64,000 bases of DNA from Hippopus hippopus (Eukaryota; Mollusca; Bivalvia; Cardiida; Cardiidae). The position numbers and the translations under genes are program-made. Numbering within the stretch: position 1 is the stretch's first letter; every line of letters begins with the position of its first letter. The stretch covers positions 14,988,122 to 15,052,121 of the forward strand of contig OX328101.1 of assembly GCA_946811185.2 (NCBI GenBank), given 5' to 3'. The notes beneath the pieces are model-generated. The model was not told the origin of the DNA. It ran no database searches and saw only the letters and a list, made by a program, of their open reading frames with translations. Positions 54,778 through 64,000 of this stretch are shown here, piece after piece.

Positions 54778-56450
54778 TGTGTAGCAACCAGTTTTGCAAT
54801 AAAAACGAGAACTGCAATAAATTATTGCAAAACTCGTTGCGATGACAAAAAATTTATTACATTTCACTTCGCAACCAGTTTTGCAATAAAAACGAGAATT
54901 GCAATAAAATGATTATATATATCATATTCGATCGCTTTCCAATCAATACCAAATTAGAGTGCAATTTAATGTTAAATTAGATTATGTAAGACCTAAATTA
55001 AGTTACAGAAAGTGCGCTTCAAAGACCAATAGGAATATTTCAGGCTAAACACTATTAAAGCTGAAATCTTTGAAAACTTTCATAAAGTCGATTAAATACC
55101 GTAAACAACATTGAATTTTGACTGCTTAAGAAACAATATGTCTTAAACCAGTATTGCAATTAATTATTGCAAAACTCTTTGCGATGACAGAAAATTTATT
55201 ACATTTCACTTCACAACCAGTTATGCAATAAAAACGAGAATTGCAATAAAATGATTATATATATATCATATTCGATCGTTTTCAAATGAAAACCAAATTA
55301 GAGTGCAATTTAATGTTAAATTTGATTATGTAAGACTTAATTAAGTTACAGAAAGTGCGCTTCAAAGACCTATAGGAACAATACAGACTTAACACTATTA
55401 AGGCTTAAATCTTTGAAAACTTTCATGAAGTTGATTAAATACCGTAAACAACATTGAATTTTGACTGCTTAAGAAACAATATGTCTTAAACCAGTATTGC
55501 AATTAATTATTGCACAACTCGTTGCGATGACAAAATTTATTACATTTCACTTCACAACCAGTTTTGCATTAAAAACGAGAATTGCAATAAAATGATTATA
55601 TATATCATATTCGATCGTTTTCAAATGAAAACCAAATTAGAGTGCAATTTAATGTTAAATTTGATTATGTAAGACCTAAATTAAGTTACAGAAAGTGCGC
55701 TTCAAAGACCAATAAGAACATTTCAGGCTAAACACTATTAAGGCTTAAATCTTTGAAAACTTTCATAAAGTCGATTAAATACCGTAAACAACATTGAATT
55801 TTGACTGTTTCAGAAACAATATGTCTTAAACCAGTATTGCAATTAATTATTGCAAAACTCGTCGCGATGACAGAAAATTTACTACATTTCACTTCACAAC
55901 AAGTTTTGCAATAAAAACGAGAATTGAAATAAAATGATTTTATATATCATATTCGATCGTTTTCAAATCAAAACCAAGTATGAATTCAATGTAATGTTAA
56001 ACTGGATTATCTAAGACGTAAATGAAGTTACAGAAAGTGATAATTCAAAGACAAATGGGAACATTTTAGGCTTAATACTCTTAAGGCTTAAATCTATGAA
56101 TACCTTTATAAAGTCGAATAAATATCGTATACAACATTAAGTTGTAAATGGTCAGGTCACAATATATCTAAACCAGTATTGCAATGAATTATTACAAAAC
56201 TTGTTGCGATGACAGAAAATGTATTACATTTCGCTTCACAACCAGTTCTACGATAAAAACGAGAATTGCAATAAAATCATTATAGATATCATATTCGTCA
56301 GTTTTCCAATCAAACAAAGTCAGAGTGCAATTTATTTTTAAACTGGATTATGTAAGACATAAATAAAGTTACAAAAAGTGATAATTCAAAGACTAATGAA
56401 AACATGTCTCACTAAACACTATTAAGGCTTTAATCAGGATTTCAACGTAG
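54778..56450 (+). repeat. left terminal array of 342-bp repeats
   Basis: CCAGTATTGCAAT-type units recur at 55148, 55491, 55831 and 56173 (340-343 bp apart), preceded by a shorter first unit. Each unit contains an inner inverted motif TTGCAAT(T)AATTATTGCAA, CACTTCRCAACCAGTTTTGC and AACGAGAATTGCAATAAAAT. Units decay toward the interior. Confidence 0.9.
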
Positions 56451-57230
56451 TACTTTTCCAGTCTTAAGTAGTCTGTTTCACCCCACCCTCCTCTCCCGTG
56501 ACCAACCATTTACCGACAGCCTTCATTTTCCTAAACAGAGACCTGTTCAGGGAGCGTAATACGTCTACGACGGCTCTTGTTCTAAGTAAATAACGTCACA
56601 AATTTAAGCTCTATGACAATTTCGCGCCCTTTCTTCAACTTGACCGGCCCTGGTCAGTCTGCGTGAAATGCACAGGCTGGCCGGGGTCAACACTTTTCGC
56701 CTTCGGTACAATTTCTGTAGATAAATGGTCATTCTACCTTACCTTACAACCACTTTAAACCCCGCCCCCCCCCCCATCGGCCTGCACTGAGTTCGATCTC
56801 TGATTCAATTTCTTTAATTTACGGATTTCCTATAAGGTCCTCTCAGCGTAACGGTTCACAGTGCAAATAACTTCGATAAACCAATGAAGCCTTAAATGAG
56901 TCTGACAAGCCATTTTTATTTTATTTTATTTTTTAAGTTGGCGTACTGTCATTGAAAACAACCATCCGTTTCAAATTGTGGGTAAAAATCAAACTTGATG
57001 TGTATGAAGGCTGATCTTTGTCTAAACTGTCGTATAATACCGACAAATTGCGATCTTTTTGAGGCTTTGAGTTTTTCATATTAAGGGCCTTCGGGTGATG
57101 ATCATTCGCTTTTAGGAATTTCGTTTTGACTAAAAATATATAATCTTCTTAAGCAAAAACATTTTTTCTGTTCACGTCAGCACAAGATGACTACTTCTTT
57201 CGGTATCGAAAATTTCTGCCGAATAACAAT
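56451..57230. other. interior of the foldback element, no gene
   Basis: Contains a partial MITE-P hairpin (56635-56750), a C-run (56764-56774) and a TTTTA-rich stretch (about 56912-56932). No ORF or further repeat recognised. Confidence 0.4.
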
Positions 57231-60200
57231 AACAAGAGGACCATGATGGTCCTATATCGCTCACCTGAGTACTAAGCAGTAAAGGTCTACAATGAAGTTA
57301 AATACCAAATATCGAGGTTCAAGGCCAAATGATAATGAAACGAGCGGCAAATTGTCGCAAGATATGCCCGTTCCACCGCCAGTTGTCAAGGAGGTATAAT
57401 AATCGCAAAGGGCAGGTAATGCAACAAACATGTTTACCAAGTCTCAAGTCAATTTGACTTGAGGTGACAAAGTTCCGTTCCGGACAAGCAAGAAATACTG
57501 TAAAAAAAATGAAGATAAAAGTGGAAATACTCAAAATCCGCGCTAGGTAGAGTCATTGTTTTTGCACACTGTACTCTGTAATATTGCAACAAACATGCAT
57601 ACCAAGTTTGAAGTTGTTCTGACTTGAGATGACAAAGTTATATTCCGGACAAGCACTAAATGCTGTAACAAGAGGACCATGATGGTCCTATATCGCTCAC
57701 CTGAGTACTAAGCAGTAAAAGTTTACAATGAAGATAAATACCAAAAATTCAGGTTCAAGGCCAAATGATAATGAAACAAGAGCGGCAAATTGTCGCAAGA
57801 TATGCCCGTCTCACCGCCAGTTGTCGAGGAGGTATAATAATCGCAAAGGGCAGATAATGCAACAAACATGTTTACCAAGTCTCAAATCAATTTGACATGA
57901 GACTTCAAAGTTCTGTTCTGGACAAGCAAGAAATACTGTAAAAATGAAGATCATAGTGGAATTACTCAAAATCCGCACTAGGTAGAGTTATTGTTCTTGC
58001 ACACTGTACTCGGTAATATAGCAGAAAACATGCATACCAAGCTTGAAGTCGTTCTGACTTGAGATGACAAAGTTATACTCCGGACAAGCACTAAATGCTG
58101 TAAAAATTACTATCAAAGGGAAATAACTCAAAGACAGCACAAGGTAGAGTTACTTACAATTCTTATGCACTGCACTTCCAAATATTGCAACAAATAAGCA
58201 TACCATATTTCGAGTCATTCCTACTTAAGATGACAAAGTTATGCTCCGGACAAGCAAGAAATGCTATAAAAATGAAGGTCAAAGGGGGAATAACTCAAAA
58301 TTCGTATTAGGAAGAGTTATGGTTCTTGTTCACTGCACTCCGTAATTTTTCAACAATTATGCATACCAAATTTGAAGATGTTCAGGCTAGAGATGACAAA
58401 GTTATACTCTGGACAAGCAGAAAATGTTGTAAAAATGATGATCAAAGGGAAATAACTCATAGACAGTACGAGGTAGAGTTATGGTTCTTTCATACTGCAC
58501 TCCATATTATTGCAACAAACACAAATGCCAAGTTTCAAGGCAATCGAACTGGAGATGACAAAGTTATGCTCCGGACAAAGAACTATTCTAAAGAACTTTC
58601 TAATTCAAGGGCAAATAACTCCAGTTGTTCTGGTCCGATTAGACCCATAATCGAACTCATCCGTGATCTTATGGCCATAAGTATTTTGACCAAGTTTGAT
58701 GATGATTGATTAAAAATTGTAGATGCTAGAGTGTAAACAAAGTCAAATAAAGCAATTTTTCTAATTCAAGGGCAAATAACTCCAGTTGTTCTAATACAAT
58801 TAGACCCATTATCAAATTCATCGGAGATCTTATGGTCACATATATTTTGACCAAGTTTGGTGCTGATTGGTTAATAATTGTAGATGCTAGAGTGTAAACA
58901 ATGTCCAATATAGCAATTTTTCTAATTCAAGGGCAAATAGCTCCAGTTGTTCTGGTACGATTAGACCCATTATCAAACTCATTAGAGATCTTATGGTAAT
59001 ATATATTTTGACCAAGTTAGGTGCTGATTGGTTGAAAATTGTAGATGCTAGAGTGTAAAGAAACTCAAATATAGCAATTTTTCTAATTCAAGGGCAAATA
59101 ACTCCAGTTGTTCTGGTCCGATAAGACCCATAATCAAACTCATCCAAGATCTTATGGTCATATATATTTTGACCAAGTTTGGTGCTGATTGGTTGATATT
59201 TGTAGATGCTAGAGTGTAAACAAAGTCAAATATAGCAATTTTTCTAACTCAAGGGCAAATAACTCCAGTTGTTCTGGTCCGATTAGACCCATAATCGAAC
59301 TCATCCGAGATCTTATGGTCATATATATTTTGAACAAGTTTGGTGCTGATTGGTTAATATTTGTAGATGCTAGAGTGTAAACAAAAAAATATGAACGGAC
59401 GACGGATGGACGACGGACGGACGGACGGACGGACGGACGACGGACGGTGAGTGATCACAATAGCTCATCCTGAGCACGAAGTGCTCAGGTGAGCTAAAAA
59501 ATGATGATCAAAGGGAAATAACTCAAAGACAGCACGAGGTACAGTTACAATTCTTGTGCACTGCACTTCCAAATATTGCAACAAATAAGCATACCATACT
59601 TCAAGTCATTCCTACTTAAGATGACAAGTTTTGCTCCGGACAAGCAAGAAATGCTATAAAAATGAAGGTCAAAGGGGAATAACTCAAAATTCATACTAGG
59701 AAGAGTTATGGTTCTTGTGCACTGCACTCCGTAATTTTTTAACAATCATGCATACCAAATTTGAAGACGTTCAGGCTAGAGATGACAGTTGTATTCCTGA
59801 CAAGTAGAAAATGCTATAAAAATGACCATCAAAGGGAAATAACTCATAGAACGAGGTAGAGTTATGGTTCTTTCACACTGCACTCCGTATTATTGCAACA
59901 AACACAAATGCCAAGTTTCAAGTCAATTGGACTGGAGATGACAAAGTTATGCTCCGGACAAAGAACTATTCTAACGAACTTTCTAATTCAAGGGCAAATA
60001 ACCCCAGTTGTTCAGGTCTGATTAGACCCATAATCGAACTCATCCGAGATCTTATGGTCATAAGTATTTTGACCAAGTTTGATGCTGATTGGTTAAAAAT
60101 TGTAGATGCTAGAGTGTAAACAAAGTCAAATATAGCAATTTTTCTAATTCAAGGGCAAATAACTCCAGTTGTTCTGGTCCGATTAGACCCATAATCGTAC

Positions 60201-60502
60201 TCATCCGAGATCTTATAGTCATATATATTTTGACCAATTTTGGTGCTGATTAGTTGATATTTGTAGATGCTAGAGTGTAAACAAAGTCAAATATATCAAT
60301 TTTTCTAACTCAAGGGCAAATAACTCCAGTTGTTCTGGTCCGATTAGACCCATAATCGAACTCATCCGAGATCTTATGGTCATATATATTTTGACCAAGT
60401 TTGGTATTGATTGGTTAATATTTGTAGATGCTAGAGTGTAAACAAAGAAATGTGAATGGACGGACGGACGGACGACGGACGGTGAGTGATCACAATAGCT
60501 AA
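57231..60502 (+). mobile_element. outer HINE, interrupted by another HINE, 3' hairpin lost
   Basis: The 5' end AACAAGAGGACCATGATGG, then CGCTCACCTGAGTAC; body to 57667. It resumes at about 59496 with AAATGATGATCAAAGGG, exactly where it broke off (CTAAATGCTGTA). It holds about 165-bp units (GACAAAGTTATRCTCCGGAC) and 160-162-bp units (CCAGTTGTTCTGG at 60004, 60164 and 60326), then ACGG repeats. It ends CACAATAGCTAAAA: compared with the nested copy, 34 bp between two AGCT motifs (the terminal hairpin) are deleted. Confidence 0.82.
57668..59495 (+). mobile_element. nested HINE, complete
   Basis: Starts ACAAGAGGACCATGATGG, ends with hairpin GAGCACGAAGTGCTC and AGGTGAGCTAA. It includes five 160-161-bp units (CCAGTTGTTCT at 58621, 58782, 58943, 59104 and 59264) and an ACGG microsatellite (59395-59450). 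The ORF 58326-58709 (127 codons) reads through the tandem units and is not a gene. Confidence 0.85.
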
Positions 60503-61530
60503 AATCGAACTACCTGTTTCAGAGAAGATCTTCCTGTACAACATTAACGACCTCATTTGCCGTTATTTATGAAACGCGCTTTTCCCTAATTTTCATTCCA
60601 ATTCAAACGGGTATTTATTCAATATCCAAGTAATATCCGTTTCAAGAAAAACCTATGAGGAAAAAAATCCCAACGAACACAATTTTAATGACACGAGTCC
60701 GTCAACATCCCTAATCTCAAAATAAACACGGGTGGTGGGGTATACTTTACTTATTGGGCAAATGTGAGATACCTTACCAAAACAAATCCTTACCGTTCAA
60801 TAGATTGAATTCTAGCACGATTAAGCTTACCAATAAATCGGTTAAAACAACATTTTTCGTGGATTTCTTGGACAGAGCTTTTGGAATTTGTCTTAAAATG
60901 CGATTTATGTGATTTTTGAAAAGGGGGTTATTCTCTTCCTCGGTTTTGTGTCTGAGACTTCTAAATATGATATAAAAGGAGTAATACGCAGTGGCCGTTT
61001 ACAAGTTCGGTGATTTTTTACTGAATAAATTTTATTTCATTCACTTTATATTCTTTAAACAATCTGATAGAGGTTTACCCAATGAACATGCAATTATATA
61101 GAGAGAGATGATTTCAACACGGGGGAATTTCAAAGATTTTACTATGGCTGATTTGCTCAAAGTTTGACAAATAAACAAAATCGATTTTCAAAAGAAACCA
61201 AATTTGTTTTGCTATCCTCGATTTATAGCTAAAAATTGTTGAGCAGCAAACTGTTATAAGTTTTCAGTCAATGCTACGGGTTTTGCGATAATTTATTGGA
61301 ATTCGTGCGAAACCACCTTCTTCACTTAGTTTCTTAATATGCTAAGGACCAACGACGCATGCTTCTGAGATGTAAAGGGCGTCTGATGATTTTGTTTGAA
61401 GTGAAGTGCTCGCTTAATCTCATAAATGACTTTCACGTAACAATTCTTTGTCCCAGTAAAGCTCGTAAACGAGCCGATTTAGGTTTTTTTCTCGCATATA
61501 AGTGTAATGTAAATGTAAGAGGTAGTCAAA
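60503..61530. other. interior of the foldback element, no gene
   Basis: AT-rich sequence without a long ORF, splice-site pattern or match to other repeats in the window. Confidence 0.4.
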
Positions 61531-61542
61531 GACTCCAGCCCG

Positions 61543-61778
61543 ATTAATTGATAGACTGAATGGTGTTTTACGCCGCTTTCAACATTATTTCAGTCATATC
61601 ACGGCGACAGTTCATATATTGATGTATTTCCTGGGTTTCACCAGTATTAGGCTGGGGCTCTGAAGTGTCTTCCCCAAGGACAATGCCACGAAAAACCCCA
61701 GAGGATCCAGTGCGCCTCGAACCTGGGGTTTCCAGGTTGCGAGTAATACACTTTACCACTGAGCCACGCAGGACCCCC
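61543..61778 (-). mobile_element. tRNA-derived SINE with TSD
   Basis: Minus-strand box A TGGCTCAGTGGTAAA and box B GGTTCGAGGCGC; plus-strand tail GGTGTTTTACGCCGCTTTC and ATTTCAGTCATATCACGGCG. The direct repeat GACTCCAGC flanks it (61531-61539 and 61779-61787). ORFs at 61568-61853 lie within it. Confidence 0.82.
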
Positions 61779-62034
61779 GACTCCAGCTCGAATTGTAGTG
61801 CGCATAAAACTTTTATGAATGACTCTCACATAACGTTCCTTTTACCTTACTGATAAATGTTTTAAAAGGTCTAATCTGCCCATTTTAAGCCAAACATAAC
61901 CCATTTTGTTGATATTATATCAAACTAAAGACGTTCGTGTGGCTTCATGACAAATATTAGCCCTGGCTTGAGAGATTGCATAGATTACGGGAGATAAAAA
62001 ATGAAACTTTGGACTTGGCTCCTATCCACTCAAA

Positions 62035-63153
62035 CAATGACTTTGTGGAACTTTGTTTAGGTCTTACATAATCCAAGTTAAATTTAAATTGCACACTTAT
62101 TTGTTTTGAATAGAAAACGATCGAATATGACGTATAAAATCATTCTATTGCAATTCTCCTTTTTATTGCAAAACTGGTTGTGAAGTGAAATGTAATAAAT
62201 TTTCTGTCATCGCAACGAGTTTTGCAATAATTTATTGCAATACTGGTTTAAGACATACTGTTTCTGAAACAGTCAAAATTCAATGTTGTTTACGGTATTT
62301 AATCAACTTTATGAAAGTTTTCAAAGATTTAACCCTTAATAGTGTTTAGCCTGAAATGTTCTAATTGGTCTTTGAAGCGCACTTTCTGTAACTCAGTTTA
62401 GGTCTTACATATATACCCCATTTAACATTAAATTAAATTGCACTTTAATTTGGTTTTGATTGGAAAACGATCGAATATGATAAATATAATCATTTTATTG
62501 CAGTTCTCGTTTTTATTGCAAAACTGGTTGTGAAGTGAAATGTAATAAATTTTCTGTCATCGCAAAGAGTTTTGCAATAATTTATTGCAATACTGGTTTA
62601 AGACATATTGTTTCTTAAGCAGTCAAAATTCCATGGTGCTTACAGTATTTAATCGACTTTATGAAAGTTTTCAAAGATTTAAGCCTTAATAGTGTTTAGC
62701 CTGAAATGTTCTTATTGGTCTTTGAAGCGCACTTTCTGTAACTTGATTTAGGTCTTACATAATCCAGTTTAACATTAAAGTGGACTCTAATTTGGTTTTG
62801 ATTGGAAAACGATCGAATGTGATATATATAATCATTTTATTGTAATTCTCGTTTTTATTGCAAAACTTGTTGTGAAGTGAAATATAATAAATTTTCTGTC
62901 ATCGCAACGAGTTTTGCAATAATTTATTGCTATACGGTTTAAGACATGTTGTTTCTGAAACAGTCAAAATTCAATGTTGTTTACGGTATTTAATCGACTT
63001 TATTAAAGTTTTCAAAGATTTAAGCCTTAATAGTGTTTAGCCTGAAATGTTCTTATTGGTCTTTGAAGCGCACTTTCTGTAACTTGATTTAGGTCTTACA
63101 TAATCCAAGTTAACATTTAATTGGACTTTAATTTGGTTTTGATTGGAAAACGA

Positions 63154-63205
<52 letters not shown>

Positions 63206-63684
63206 TTATATAAATTTTATTGCACTTCTCGTTTTTATTGCAAAACTGGTTGTGAAGTGAAATGTAATAAATTTTCTGTCATCGCAACGAGTTTTGCAAT
63301 AATTAATTGCAATACTGGTTTAAGACATTGTTTCTTAAGCAGTCAAAATTCAATGTTGTTTACGGTATTTAATAGACTTTATGAAAGTTTTCAAAGATTT
63401 AACCCTTAATAGTGTTTAGCCTGAAATGTTCTTATTGGTCTTTGAAGCGCACTTTCTGTAACTTGATTTAGGTCTTACATAATCCAATTTAACATTAAAT
63501 TGCACTCTAATTTAGTTTTGATTGGAAAACGATCGAATATGATATATATAATAATTTTATTGCAATTCTCGTTTTTATTGCAAAACTGGTTGTGAAGTGA
63601 AATGTAATAAATTTTCTGTCATCGCAACGAGTTTTGCAATAATTTATTGCAGTTCTCGTTTTTATTGCAAAACTGGTTGCCACA
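62035..63684 (-). repeat. right terminal array of 342-bp repeats
   Basis: Reverse-complement units of the left array (GCAATACTGGTTTAAGACAT at about 62235, 62585 and 63308, plus a variant near 62930). One unit contains a (CA)n expansion (63155-63200). The outermost unit at 63535-63684 mirrors the left end almost base for base. The ORF 63143-63409 is translated CA repeat. Confidence 0.9.
63155..63200. repeat. (CA)n microsatellite
   Basis: About 22 CA units interrupting one 342-bp repeat of the right array where other units read CGATCGAATATGATA. Confidence 0.97.
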
Positions 63685-63724
63685 CCGCTTCGCTTAAATG
63701 CCTTCGTATCATAGCGTTTGCCAT
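63685..63724 (-). pseudogene. N-terminal fragment of the same Tc1 transposase
   Basis: The start codon at 63722-63724 gives MANAMIRRHLSEA, which aligns with MA(stop)LRIRRRLDAE of copy 1. Joining across the foldback element after removing one CCGC gives LSEAEMWR in one register, continuous with the main part. This shows that the 8.9-kb element inserted into the gene. Confidence 0.85.
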
Positions 63725-63801
63725 ATCGAAGTGAAAAGTGAAAAAAATGTGACCTCTGAATTAGAGATGTCGCTGTTAAGGAACATACCGTATTGCTTCG
63801 G

Positions 63802-63860
63802 CCATAAGTCGACCAAAAACAGCGCAGGAAATCAGCCTGAAAACCTACCTCGACTTATGG
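63802..63860. repeat. short inverted repeat CCATAAGTCGA
   Basis: CCATAAGTCGA (63802-63812) and TCGACTTATGG (63850-63860) are perfectly inverted around 37 nt, in the leader of Tc1 copy 2. Possibly the core of another small element. Confidence 0.6.
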
Positions 63861-64000
63861 ACGAGCCCACGGAAAAATCATGTAGACAATCGATGTCAAA
63901 TCGGCCGCCATTTTGATAAGAGATGCATACAATTTAGTGGTCAATTTCACTCTTGAAATTGGACCAAAAATAATTGCAATATTGAAAGTTTTTTAATTCA

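Larger units (their letters stand above)
54778..63684. mobile_element. foldback-like element, 8.9 kb, tandem-repeat inverted termini
   Basis: Ends TGTGTAGCAACCAG at the left and CTGGTTGCCACA at the right (inverted, two-base indel), flanked by the perfect 4-bp repeat CCGC (54774-54777 and 63685-63688). Each terminal region is an array of about 342-bp repeats, in opposite orientations. The interior (about 56450-62030) contains a HINE nest, a SINE and AT-rich sequence with no ORF, so the copy is non-autonomous. The 4-bp TSD would fit CMC/Chapaev-, Sola1- or Ginger-type transposases; classical foldback elements have 9 bp. The class is undetermined. Confidence 0.85.
53529..64000 (-). mobile_element. 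Tc1-type element, copy 2 (right end beyond window)
   Basis: The terminus TACTACTCAACTTTTG at 53529 is preceded by TA (53527-53528), like copy 1. The transposase lies on the minus strand and is cut by the foldback element 54778-63684. By analogy with copy 1 (start codon about 280 bp from the end), the other terminus should lie just past 64000. Sequence 63725-64000 is its 5' leader. Confidence 0.75.

Noticed and set aside
54778..56450. long terminal repeats of a retrotransposon
   Set aside because: The TGTG...CACA ends look LTR-like, but the terminal arrays are inverted, not direct, and no gag/pol sequence lies between them.
58326..58709. 127-codon ORF
   Set aside because: It runs through two to three HINE tandem units and has no protein motif; the related units are closed by stops.
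57231..60502. array of regulatory elements suggested by the regular TTCTAATTCAAGGGCAAATA motif
   Set aside because: The regularity is explained by the 160-bp HINE tandem units.
54778..63684. CRISPR-like regular repeats
   Set aside because: Repeats are 342 bp with no short repeat/unique spacer pattern; eukaryotic context.

Overview
The window looks like a repeat-saturated stretch of a bivalve mollusc genome, probably a heterodont clam or mussel. It is AT-rich, has no bacterial-style operons, and carries several copies of an element type that matches the bivalve 'pearl'/HINE (Helitron-related) family: 145-166 bp tandem cores, an ACGG microsatellite, and inverted ends of the GCTCACCTGAG...CTCAGGTGAGCTAA kind. 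tRNA-derived SINEs ending in a GGCGTTAAAC-type tail point the same way. The species assignment is inference. I found no convincing host protein-coding gene, rRNA, functional tRNA or CRISPR array. Almost everything recognisable is mobile DNA, and much of it is nested.

Layout. 0-3.2 kb: the end of a CAGGG-ended DNA element, a HINE fragment and a dead LINE ORF1. 4.0-7.05 kb and 27.3-29.8 kb: two copies of a diverged segmental duplication; insertions present in only one copy give clean empty sites. 8.7-10.4 kb: a pogo/Tigger-type element. 12.6-15.9 kb: a CAGGG element carrying a second element that itself carries a HINE. 17.8-19.2 kb: a mariner-superfamily element with an intact DD41D transposase, the only undamaged large ORF. 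19.7-24.06 kb: a CAGGG element with three nested insertions. 31.96-35.67 kb: a dead Tc1 element split by a CAGGG element and by a long-palindrome element. 37.7-40.7 kb: a CAGTG-ended element carrying a CAGGG element. 41.2-47.0 kb: a four-level nest. 47-53 kb: hairpin MITEs, a SINE and a cluster of one 14-mer. 53.5 kb to the end: a second dead Tc1 copy split by an 8.9 kb foldback-like element whose ends are about 1.65 kb inverted arrays of 342 bp repeats.

Main themes. (1) At least five elements with CAGGG...CCCTG ends have perfect 5-bp target-site duplications (TSDs) that I could read directly. Several share a subterminal layout: an octamer, its inverted copy, then further octamers about 13-15 nt apart, with the octamer differing between elements. 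(2) The foldback element has a 4-bp TSD; removing it restores the codon register of the interrupted Tc1 gene. (3) HINE insertions can be compared with related empty sequences and show clean A|T insertion without duplication, including one HINE inside another. (4) Two abundant short TTAA-flanked families carry strong central hairpins. Coordinates of element ends marked by TSDs are exact; those of degraded fragments are approximate.
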